The notes under the pieces are model-generated. The model was not told the origin of the DNA. It made no database searches and was given only the letters and a program-made list of their open reading frames with translations. Of a stretch of DNA of 64,000 nucleotides, positions 47,538 through 58,500 are shown piece by piece (within the stretch, counting starts at the first letter, position 1; each line of letters starts with the position of its first letter). The position numbers and the translations under genes were made by a program. The stretch comes from Clytia hemisphaerica (Eukaryota; Cnidaria; Hydrozoa; Leptothecata; Clytiidae), in the NCBI GenBank assembly GCA_902728285.1, contig CACVBU010000182.1, positions 201,748 to 265,747 on the forward strand, read 5' to 3'.

Positions 47538-49043
47538 CCGTATTTGGTGTTACTTAAATTTTTTCTCAGTATAATTAGAGTATCTTTTAAGAAAACCTGA
47601 TTATGACGTCATGATTGATGACGGGAAGTACAACAAGTTGAATATTTCGAGAAATATAAATCATAACTTTATGAAATTTGGACCATTGATAAAGTACATT
47701 CAGTACCGTGAGAGTGGGTAACTTGCATCAGTGGAGGCTAACATGCATAGCCCTCAAATGAATGACCTGGCTGGTCATTAAAATAATAACTATATTCAGC
47801 TCCGCTCGCAGCTCTACTCTACCATTTTTGTTTTGATTTAACTTTGTATTTTAATGACCAGACGGGTCATTCATTTGAGAGCTATGCATGTTAGCCTCCA
47901 CTGATGCAAGTTACCCACTCTCACGGTATAGACTTAAACTCGTATATCAAGATTACGGGATTTCGAGTATGGGCCGATTTTACTTTCGTTTTGAGTGGTT
48001 TCATTTTCGATTTCAAGCCAACATCTTAGCAACAGGGTGCTCACCCATAGTTACAGGGGTTCGTGCAAAAAACTAAACATAGAAAATTTTTCAAATCCCC
48101 CATTTCGATTAATGCAATGAAAAATGAAACTTTTCTATGTTTCACTTTTTTGCACCTATTCTTCAAAATGACAGTATAGACCTAACTCTTCATACAAAAA
48201 ATACGGGAAGCGCATGCTCAGACTTTGCACCCTATGCTGCACGCAAGCAGTTAAGCCAAAGTCCCGCAAAGGCGGGACAAAATCAGTTTTTTGAAGTTTG
48301 CAAAAAAACGCCACATAGAAGATTTTTCAAATTCAGTATGTGAATAGAGCCAGTAAAAAAATACAACTTATCTATTTTTCCTTTTTTTTGCAAAAGTTTT
48401 AGGAATGAAAATGAAGGGATAATGATAACAAATAGATGAAGGGTGGGATTTTACAGCCGGCTGTCGTGCAAGGCACTGAAAGGCCACGGGTGCCAAAAAG
48501 AAGGGCCGTTTGAAATGCGGCAACCTCATTGGTAGAAATTTGATAAATAGCTACGAAGGAGCGCTGGGAAGCAACCAGTAGAAGAGACCACTTTCGTTTT
48601 TGTTGCAGATTTCTATAAAAACTTCTCTCAGGGATTACTTGTCAATGTACATGTACACATGTGTTGTGTCAACTTGTCAGCATTGTATTGTTGTAAAGGG
48701 AAAGATAAAAGAGGTAAGACTAGCCTAGTTTCTAATCCTGATATAGGAGTCTAAGTTTAGACTGACATTGAGATGTTTCAAAAATTTTTGAAAGTATTTC
48801 CCAAAATTAATGACGTCAGCAGAAATTGCATGAATTCAAGTTTTTGGGATAAAATGCTGACATCAGCAAATTTTTAAATTAAAAAAGAAAAATTCTCCTC
48901 CTCTTGATGAGTTCTAATTTCATAAAGCTTCGAGTATTAGTTCTTGAGATATTCAACTTTTTAAATTATGACGTCATAAATAATAATTTTCTTAAAAAAA
49001 CTCAAATTCTGCTGAGAAAAAAATTAAGTCACACCGAATACGG
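47538..49043. mobile_element. TA-flanked 1.5-kb element, CCGTATTTGGTGT ends
   Basis: The left arm from 47538 (CCGTATTTGGTGTTACTTAA) and the right arm read inward from 49043 (CCGTATTCGGTGTGACTTAA) match imperfectly over about 155 bp, including TATGACGTCAT. TA lies at 47536-47537 and 49044-49045. It holds a nested TA element at 47706-47926. No transposase ORF. Confidence 0.75.
47706..47926. mobile_element. Nested TA-flanked palindromic MITE, CCGTGAGAGTGGG ends
   Basis: Two almost perfect arms of about 85 bp, starting CCGTGAGAGTGGGTAACTTG and running through GGAGGCTAACATGCATAGC to a GGTCATT motif. TA lies at 47704-47705 and 47927-47928. It is 221 bp. The high arm identity suggests recent activity. 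Confidence 0.85.
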
Positions 49044-49145
49044 TATTCTACATCCAAAATATGCTTCCAAAAATGTATAGTATGTTATGGTTTAGGGACT
49101 GGAACTGGGGCAGAAAAATTAATGCAATTCTGGGATATGCATTTT

Positions 49146-50009
49146 CAGGGCTGCAAATAAGCGTCGGTCATCGGTCAATGTCCGACTGAAAAAGTTATTT
49201 GACCGACTGAAAATCTTTTGTGTCTGTCATGGTGTCCGAATGAAAAAACGAATAAACCATTAACTTGAGAGTTGAAAATAAATCTCTTACACCCCTGTCT
49301 CTTACTTAGCCTATTCTTTTAATACTCGCTTCCTTTGTAGCTTTCAGGGTGTTTCTAAGTCAACTTTTATCGACTTGCTTTCTTCGTTACTTTCTTTGTT
49401 TCTAAGATCACTTTTATCAACCCGCTTTCTTTGTAACTCTTTTAAGGGTGTTTCTAAAGTACTTTTGTCAACTTGCTTTCTTCGCAACCTTCTTTGTGTC
49501 TAAGATCACTTTTATCGACTCGCTTTCTTCGTAACTTTCAAGAGTGTTTCTAAGATCACTTTTATCGGCTTGCTTACTTCATAACTTTCAAGAGTGTTTT
49601 TAAGTTAACTTTATCAACTCGCTTTCTTCGTAACTTTCATTCAAGAGTGTTTCTAAGATCACTTTTATCAATTCGCTTTCTTCATAACTTTCAAGAGTGT
49701 TTCTAAGTTAACTTTTATCAACTCGCTTTCTTCTTAACTTTTAAGAGTGTTTCTAAGTTAACTTTTATCAACTTGCTTCCTTCGTAACTTCCAAAGGTGT
49801 TTCTAAGATCACTTTTATCGAATCAATTTCTCTGTTATATACAGTAACAAACTGTTTAAAGGTAACTTTTATTTTTCCTACTCGCTTTCTCCGTAACTTT
49901 AAAAAAAATATACACTGAATGACCGACAGGATTTTGAGTTTGACCGACAGGATTTCATTTCTGTCGGACATGATGTCCGATTGACTAAAAATATTTATTT
50001 GCAGCCCTG
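49146..50009. mobile_element. hAT-like element, CAGGGCTGCAAATAA ends, with internal satellite
   Basis: CAGGGCTGCAAATAA at 49146 and its near-complement at 50009 are typical hAT-type ends. Subterminal GACCGAC motifs are present on both sides. CATTTT is repeated at 49140-49145 and 50010-50015. The interior is mostly a 50-bp tandem repeat. No transposase. Confidence 0.78.
49320..49900. repeat. About ten copies of a 50-bp tandem repeat
   Basis: The unit contains TGTTTCTAAGATCACTTTTA followed by TCGACTCGCTTTCTTCGTAA. Ten occurrences of the TTTCTAAG anchor run from about 49350 to 49798, with spacing close to 50 bp. The copies are diverged. Confidence 0.85.
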
Positions 50010-50115
50010 CATTTTAGTTACCCAAGGTGGGGGTGTTTTAAATAAAAGCCGCGATTATTTTGTTATTTTTGGCAACTGTAATGGTAATTTTTAAAATCAA
50101 ATGCTGAATCAGCTA

Positions 50116-50334
50116 CCGTAAGTTGGTTTTATCTAGACATCCCTTGCATCTAATTCCGACACCCTTTTTATCAGCTGAAATTGATAGAAAGGTCAAAACA
50201 CTTTTTCTTTGCTTAATGGTGGTCAGAGAGGAATAATCCTTTTTAATCAGTGATTCAAGCGTTTATATTATTCCTGTCTCTAAAGAATGGTGTCTGAATT
50301 AGACCAGGGATGTCAATATTAGACCAACTTACGG
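50116..50334. mobile_element. TA-flanked MITE, CCGTAAGTTGG ends
   Basis: CCGTAAGTTGGTTTTATCTA at 50116 and an inverted near-copy at 50334, with TA at 50114-50115 and 50335-50336. TIRs of about 45 bp include GACATCCC. It is 219 bp. Confidence 0.8.
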
Positions 50335-50336
50335 TA

Positions 50337-51911
50337 AGCATAGGGGAGGGGCTTCAGAAAATGTGTCATCACAGGCGACTTTAAATACAAATGTAATAAA
50401 ACTTTCCAGTAAAACGACAAAACAAAACATTCTTGAACTGTTACGAGTGCTCATCCAAGAAGGCTAAGATAACTTTTACGTTACTGACGATTTCCATTCA
50501 TTTACTAGTTTAAGAATATCCGAGAACTTTCAGGAAGGTGGTAGAACGTTCACAAACATTCCTGACCTTTCTCATTCCAAAGCGTATAGGCATGCTTTCA
50601 AAAGTTTAGGAACGCTCCTGAATGTTCTGGAATGTTCCTGGATATTTGGGAACAATCGCAAACATTTTGGAACAACATTCCAGGAATGGTATGGAACGAT
50701 TGTGAGCTATGAGGACCCTTGTCATAATCCACAGTAGTATGGCCTAAACATTTTCAGACCATTCAAGGATTTTGAACTTAAAAAAGTCCCGAACAACATG
50801 ACCTGAACATGCTCAGGCATGTTGGAGCCAGTTTTTTGAAGTCAAAAATTAAAGATTTTGTGGTTTGTACATAAATGTTTGGGTCAAGAGAATGTTTTGC
50901 TATTTAAGGATGAACATGACCCAAAAATTTTTGGAGTATATTTTGGGCAATACTTTGGGTTGTGGAACATCTCAAGAACATTTCATTTTGTTTGCACCTC
51001 AAATTGCTTAATCAATATGACAGTCATATGAAAGTCCTCTGATCTAGACTCAAAGTATTGCAAATTTAATACTTTGTAATGTTGAGGCAGGTTGAGGCCC
51101 AAGATGATACCATCAGAAGGGTGATAGACTTTTCATCTCATTGAAATGACTTTTTACTGAACAAAGAGATTTTGTCCCCTGTCTGTCAATTACTGATCCA
51201 GAGAGAGAATATTTGATTGATTTGATTGTTGACTTTTTTTCTTCAATGATGCATCAATGTTGCATATCATATTTTGTAATTAATCATTTTGCCAAATGTT
51301 ACCACCTGTTGTGATAATGTAAAAATTTTGCAATTTTGCTATGGGGGAAAGATGGTAGGTTGGCAGTTTTCCAGTTGACAAATTTCCTGTCACCCTCAAA
51401 ATCACCAAAATGGACTTTAGGGCCCTTTAAAAGTAAGTCTCCCAGACTTAAGCCTCTTTACAGTTCAGGCTCTCAAGATATAGGCACCTTAAGGTAGTGA
51501 ATAGTGATTGAATAGAACTCACATTACTTTGCTTGGGTTAAAATTTTGTGAGGATTAAATTTCGCACTTGGATGAGTTCGGGCGTGTCTAGATTTCTGAA
51601 AATCCCAAATCCCAAATTTGCAATCAATAACACCCATTCTAAGGGATTCACTTATGGATTTTTAGTGGACCTACACCTTTAAGGTTTCAGGATCCAGTTG
51701 TGACGTAATTATTAAGTAACAAGAAGCCCGTTGGGCGTGAAGGCCCAGCGAAAAGTAACGTGTTGAAATCGAGCGTGCAAAACAGCAAATGTATGACCCC
51801 GTTGACATTGGATCAAAGTGAAGACAGGAAAAAAATTTTCAAAATAACCGCGGTACTTCTCATTGGTTAGACGCTTGATATTTTATTGAATGGTCCCCTA
51901 CCAACCGGGAC
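50337..51911. other. Intergenic, no gene seen
   Basis: Contains a patch of diverged GGAATGTTCC-like repeats (about 50520-50700). No supported ORF. Confidence 0.5.
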
Positions 51912-51913
51912 TA

Positions 51914-52301
51914 CCTTATTGGTATATATTTTCGTGTGTTACAAATTTTCGCGAATCGCGAAATTTTTTCGAAAAAACGTGTTTCGCGTGTATTAAATTT
52001 CGCGATTGCCGACTTCTGGAAAATTTTCGCGTGTATTAAATTTCGCGATTCACTAAACTAGGTATTTTCAGAAAGTGGGAATATAAAGCAAGAAAAAGAC
52101 TGTTTTGCTTGAAACACAACGTTTTTTATGTAAAAATATTAAAAAAATACTAAGAAAAAATTTTTCACGCGTATTTAATTTCGCGATTTTGTAAATTTGA
52201 AAAATTCAAACAGTATTAAATTTCGCGAAAATTGACCAAAAAACTCGCGAAATTAAGTACCCACGAAAATTTGTAACACGCGAAAATATATACCAATAAG
52301 G
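51914..52301. mobile_element. TA-flanked MITE, CCTTATTGGTATATATTTTCG ends
   Basis: CCTTATTGGTATATATTTTC at 51914 is mirrored at 52301, with TA at 51912-51913 and 52302-52303. TIRs of about 40 bp continue into GTTACAAATTTTCG. The inside repeats TATTAAATTTCGCG. It is 388 bp. Confidence 0.8.
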
Positions 52302-52309
52302 TACACAGG

Positions 52310-53450
52310 CGAAGGCTCATCAGGTTGAATACTCTCCTCGGGTACCTAATAGAGGCTGGGGGGTTTTGGAATAAGCGGGGGGGGGGGGGAGGTTGGAAAA
52401 AATCTCAAAACTTAATAAGCGGGGGGTTGGAATAAAAATGTCCTGGGTGGAAAACTTTTGAAAAGGAGGCTACATGTTTTTTTTATAAGCATATGTTTTT
52501 TGGAAACAAGCTCAGTTATGCTTAGAGATATTTTAGACTCAGGCTTGAAGTATGTTTATCAAATGCTTTTTTTTCCCGAAAAATTCGAGTCTCCAATTTT
52601 TCCAAAATCTGTTATACTGCTATACATGAGGATATGGAAATAAGTAATGACACAAAGAGATGTTAATAAATAAAAAAACAAAGATTTGTCATTACGTTTT
52701 CTAATAGAAAATAAAATTTTCACTTACACACCTCAAAAGCAAGCTCAGTAATATGCTTGTAATATGCTTTTTTTTCAGACACAGTTTTGCCTGTAACGTC
52801 AGTCTTTGGCCAATAAAATATTTTACCAGGCCTTAGCAGCGGACCCCCCTCGCGAAAATGTCTTCAACTACATTCAACTTTCCAATAAAATTCTAGCCTG
52901 GGTATCCAGGCTCAAAATTTCAGAAAAAAAGTCTTACCTCAACATACAAAATTTGGAGTCCGGTGTAACTAAAAAAGTCGTGTACAGTTTGTTTGATACT
53001 GCCTGTGAGTGAACCCTTGTTGACAGACTATCAAAACTTTGAAAACCCAGGCAGACACACATAATTAACTTAAAAACATCAGCCACATTTTATAAAGGCT
53101 ACTTTCCAACGGCCATTTTGTTTAGAAATGAACCTGTGTTTTCATTTTCATTTGTTTATCTTTTTTCACAAGGTCAGCTTTTTCCATAAATTATGCGCAC
53201 CCATAGAAAAACTGGAAAAATATAAAAAAATCCTGCAAATATTCTGCTTAGTGAGTGGGCGCTTTTTAACAAATAAGGTGCACTCACCTGCACTCACATA
53301 TATGCAGGGAGAAATATCCCTGTAGGCATGTTAGTAATAGTTGGACCAGACCGTAAACCAGAAAAATAATCTTAAAAAACTAGACGGTGAAATAGTTTAC
53401 AGTCTGCATATCCAGGCTAATAAATTAATAATGTGAGTTAACAATTAATG
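52310..53450. other. Intergenic, no gene seen
   Basis: G-run sequence near 52350-52430 and several short ORFs without motifs. Nothing definable. Confidence 0.5.
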
Positions 53451-53451
53451 T

Positions 53452-54096
53452 GACAGATCCAGAAATGACCATTTTCACTGTTGATGCATTGCAACCATGA
53501 AAAATGTTTCAATCTAGTTCAAATTTACCCTTGAGCTGCATTTAAGTGTCCATTAACAGATTCCAGAATCAGTTTATATACTTTAAATAATTATGTGATC
53601 GATGTGAGTCAATTTGAAACCGTTTAATGTGACAGATCCAGAAATGACCATTTTATTTAATGTGTAGAATTGTGAAAAAAGTCCCAATCTTGTTCAAATT
53701 AACATATTCCATAATCAGCTTATTTGAAATAATTCTTTGTCGAGTTTGAAAAATCAAGCCACCACACCTTTCGTCAAACGAGACAGATCCAGGAAAAATC
53801 ATTTTCACGCACGCGTAGCATCATGGAAAAAGTTCCAATCTTGTTCCAATTTACATATGAGCTCCATGTTAGTCTCCATTAACATATTCCATAATCAGTT
53901 TACTTGAAATAATTATGTGTTGGGTTTGAAAATCATACCACGTCCCACCACTGTTGTACTGACCGTTGTTAACAGCGACAGATCCAGAAGTGACTGTTTT
54001 CTTCTGTAGCATCAAGAAAAAAGTTCCAATCTTATTCAAATTTACACATGAGCTGCATTTCAGTTTATTTATTTCTATATCAGAAGCCATTATTTC
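53452..54096 (-). repeat. Four diverged tandem units, the last with a small ORF start
   Basis: Units begin at 53452, 53631, 53782 and 53977 (each with GACAGATCC), with spacing of 179, 151 and 195 bp. The shared blocks contain CAATCTTGTTCAAATT and ATTCCATAATCAG. On the minus strand, the 54090-53869 ORF (73 codons, MASDIEINKLKCSSCVNLNK) starts in the outermost unit, 6 nt after a TTTTTAG acceptor-like site. The equivalent frame in the other units is broken. This may be a duplicated and decaying first exon, or only a tandem repeat. No family recognised. Confidence 0.5.
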
Positions 54097-54574
54097 CTAA
54101 AAATAAAGTCTTTTTGAAAACAAGAAACTAAAAATGAAAGTGATTTAAGGTAGAATTTTCACTCATAAAACTTTATGAAAACTTGAGCAAAGACTATAAG
54201 ATATGGCAGAATGTTGAAAAAGGTTTATAAAGAAAAATCTTTACAAAATTTCTATGGTTTGAAAATCTCTTGACCACAAAAGCAAAGAAAATGTTCAAGA
54301 AAGTATGAATCAACCTCCTCGCTTCGACCGCCATCTTGTTTTGTTTTGAAAATTGTTTTGAAGGAGCGCGGAATCAGAAAATATATCTTTTATAGCCAGT
54401 ATCCGACTTTAGCAAGCTTTTCCCTGTCCAGATGGCAAAAAGTGTTGTACTGGTTTTAAGCGCCGTTTCTACCAAAACGGACGGACAGACAACGGAAGGA
54501 CGGAAAGTTGCAAATGAAAGGCCCTATCGCTAGCGCTGGGCCAATAACCTAAAAATTAATTTTTAAGGAAAGTG

Positions 54575-54890
54575 TGAATTTTGACGTCATCAAATTATGA
54601 CGTCATAAATCATAAAAAAGCTCTAACTCTAAGTACATGTCAAATCTTTGTATTTGGACCAAAGATGCATCTTAATGATGCCTAAGTTTAAAAATAAAAA
54701 GTTTTTGAAAGTTTTGATGATGTCAGCAAATAAATTCTGACGTCATCAAGTTTTTTTTCAAAAAGTTACATTTCAGTTTGATGCATCTTTGATTCGAATT
54801 TGGGAAAGATTGGACATGTATTTTTGATATTATATATAGCAATTATATGATTCATGACGTCACCAAATTCGATCAAATTATGACCTCATG
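54575..54890. repeat. Inverted repeat with TGACGTCA motifs
   Basis: Arms at about 54583-54695 and 54780-54885 are imperfect inverted copies sharing TGACGTCA, ACATGTC and AAAGATGCATC. It resembles the arms of the 47538-49043 element, which also carry TATGACGTCAT. No coding. Confidence 0.55.
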
Positions 54891-54894
54891 ATCA

Positions 54895-55515
54895 CAATTT
54901 CTTTTATTATAGATTTTTGGGGTGATATTTAAAATTAGGTCACATTAGGTCACCTGATTGATAAACTTCAAGGTATAGAGGTACTTTAGAGCCCTAAGTG
55001 GATCTCTGGCTGCTATTGGTCGCAAAAACTTAGGGTAAACTGTTATGTTTTTTAGACTTGCCCTAAGTCACTCGAGCAGATTTTTGCGGAATTGGGTGTC
55101 ATTCGCAAAAAGTCCCATTGGAAATTTGGAAAGACCTTATCCGGCATTATTTTTCAACAAACTAGAAAATGAGAAATAAACTACTTTTTAAATGTTTACT
55201 GGCATCAAAGAAGCGCTAATAATGCACAATTCAATAACCAAGATGCATGATTTTGCAGTTAAAAACACAAAATGGTGAAAATATTGTCTCCCAATAGTGT
55301 CATCCGCAAAATTAACTCTTAAAATTTCACGATGAGCCCAGCTGCAAATTTAATCCCTGCAAAAAATTTTCCCATTTAAGTATCTCATATCAGTGCTCCA
55401 AGAAAGTGTATATGGTTTTTGTGTGTGCCACCAAATGAAAATTAAAAACTATCTTATATCGAAACAAATTTTATTACTTATTTTTATTTCATCATAGATT
55501 TACAACAATAAAAAC
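54895..55515. other. Region upstream of TLK, no gene seen
   Basis: A+T-rich sequence before the TLK 5' exon. No TATA or other promoter motif can be singled out. Confidence 0.45.
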
Positions 55516-55521
55516 TTTTAG

Positions 55522-58500
55522 TGAAGAATAAGAAATTGAAAAATATTTAATGTTTTTACTTGCAATTAATGGATAAAATAGACCCACAGAAACGTGAATT
55601 ACTGGAAGCAAGGCTGTTCTCTACAAAAGTAAGTGATTTAAGCTTCAGTTTTCATTTCATTTCAAATGGCCCTACTTAACAAGTGAAATGTAAATAGATG
55701 TAATTACTATTTTACTAAAACTCCAAAACCCTTCTCAAGCTTAGCTGAGCTGTATATAATCTGAGAAGGGGTTTCACAAATTTACCCTATGGTATTAAAT
55801 ATAAAGAACATGGAAGCAAAGCATTATCCATACCAATAAGATAAATTGTCTTGTAGTGTTCAAAAGCAAATATTTCTTTTTTATTTTCATAGCCATATCC
55901 AACTTGTGATATTGCATCTCAGAATGGTGGCAGTTCTGGCTCTGACTCATCAGATATGCCGCCAGTCCATGTAGGTGAAAGTTGAACTTTAAAGATTAAA
56001 CAATTTTTGCCTTTTCTAGAGGTATCTTAAGGGAAGAATTCCGCAAAACACAAATATTCTCAAGATTTTGAAAATCACCCCTAAAATTGTTTTTAGTAGG
56101 GCAAGAAAGGCCATGTTTTAAACAAAAAATTCTCCAAACCGCGAAATTAAATTTGGCGAAAATTTCTGCCCTTAAGATAAGTTCTCTTTCAAGGTTGTTG
56201 GAGCTCAAAACTGTTAAAATTAAAATTTTATTTTCCATTTAGTTAATCTTTTTAAAATAATTGGCTTATAAAAAATTGAAATCAGAAAAAGCTCAACCAG
56301 AAAGTCAATTATTTTAGGTAAATTTGTACAATCCTATTTCAACTGATCCACTTCTGAGTCCTGCACCACCACCAAAATCAAAGACTCCACCACCTACAAA
56401 AGGGCGAAAACGAAAATCCAATGCAACTTCATCAGTTGAAAGGAACTCTGAAGGTAGGGAGCTAAAATGATATTTTGTTGTTAAGAAATAATGTGTTTTA
56501 TTCCCCATCAACCTGCCTTAACTTCCCTTTAAACAAGGATAGGCATTCAAGAATATAACAACAAGATGGGTAAAGGGTAAAAGTAATTACTGAGACAGGG
56601 TTAGAGTAGACGAGGGGTTTGTTGTCCACTTTGGATTACAAATTTTGGAAAATTGTTTGCTTTTTTATATTCTTTTCAAATTTGGACTTCTTTTATTCAT
56701 TTCAGTGTATGAATATAACTTTCAATTTTCATTTTCAGGCTTGATTAAAGCAACAAGAGTACTAAGCAGTGAACCACCACCTCCCCCAACTATTGCAGAA
56801 TTTTTCAAAAAGGTATTACTTAGGCGCTTTTTCTCCTTTACCTTAAAACCATGGCTTCTTTACAAATAAAACATTTCAGTTTTTTCATTGTCCAAATAAA
56901 AGTTCTCTACTAGTAGATTCTATTTTTTGTGAAATAATAGCTTATTCAGCCAATATTGAATTGTCTACGTTATCTCCTAGGCTTGTTAGTGTTAAATCTT
57001 ATTACATTTTCTCTAGGATGCTTCAAGTCCATCCAGGAATCATTTGTATTCCCAGATCAGGCAACAGTCACAACAGCCTGTTGCAAGATCTCCTTCAGTT
57101 GCAAATAACGATATAGCTGTTACAAGTAGGGGTGTTCAGGTAAATATCTTCAGGTATATCTATGGTGAGCTACCTAAATTTTGTTTTATGTCCATTTCTA
57201 ATCTCACTACTCTCAAAAATTAATAATATTCAATTCTAGCTCTACCAAGTTAAAATTGTTGCCTTTCCCTTTTGAAAGAGGTTTACTGATAGTGATAAAT
57301 TTAGTGCATACTCAGGCAATTCGTTTTATTAACATTTGCAGCATTTAGAGCATCCTTTTTAACTTAGTTTTATTTTATTGTTTTTAGACGGATCTCAACT
57401 TCACGGATATATCTGTAAGTCACCCATTATACATCTCTTGTGTTGCACTACCTGTCCATCTATCTTTAATCATTAAGGGCTAAATAAACTTTTAATCATT
57501 ATTTAAATGAAATTTCTTCTTCAGTTACTTGAACCTCTTATTTAGGCTGGACTTAAAAAATTGTTGGTTTTCCGTCACCCGACCGACCCTACCTCGAAAC
57601 CTGCCAACCCAAAAAATGTTATTGCCATTTTAAAGAAGATTTTTTTTCCTTCAAAAACTTCAAATAATAAAAAATCAAAACTCGTATCTTGTTTGTCTCA
57701 AGCATAAGAATCGAAAATTCCCTGCTAGCACTTCTGTTTTTTATTCAAAATTACCTAAATGTAAACAAACCGTTAACCCTTCCATGGACAAAAATTTCAT
57801 AAATCGCCAAAATAAAAAAAGAAATTCCGACCAACCGACCCACCTCCAAAATCTAGGGTCGGTGACGGCAAAGCAACAATTTTTTAAGCCCAGCCTAAAT
57901 AATAGGTTCAAGTAACCGAAGAAGAAATTTCATTTAAATAATGAAACCTCAATGTCCAACCCTTTCTAAAAAGTTGATTTCCTTGTTTTGTATTTTAGCA
58001 ATTGGAAACAATAGCTGAGAATCACTTGCGAGGTGGCAGTCCTACCCACAATAACAATGTGGCCAATGAAGAGCTGCAGCGTGAATGTCAACAACTGCAA
58101 CAGCAGCTTCGAACATATGTAGTTAACGAAAAACAATTAAAAGAGAAATGTCAACGTAGTGTAGAATTAATTAAAGACTTTTTAATAAAACAGGTAAAAT
58201 AATTAGCTCTATTATAATTTCAGCATTATTATATTTATCACTTCTTTGATAATCTCAATTTAAAGGCATCTTTTCTTGATCTTGCTTTATTTTATTATAA
58301 ATTCTTTGTGCTTGCCAATGCTCTCTCCTTACTCAGATTAATCATGAATATTATTAATTTTCAGACATCTTCAGATCGGAAGAAAACGCGTGAAGACACA
58401 ATGAGGAATAGATTACGACTAGGTCAATTCAATACTGTACGGTAAGTAGGGATTTGTCAACTTATGACTTTACTAATTTGGCTTTAATATTTAGAAATTT

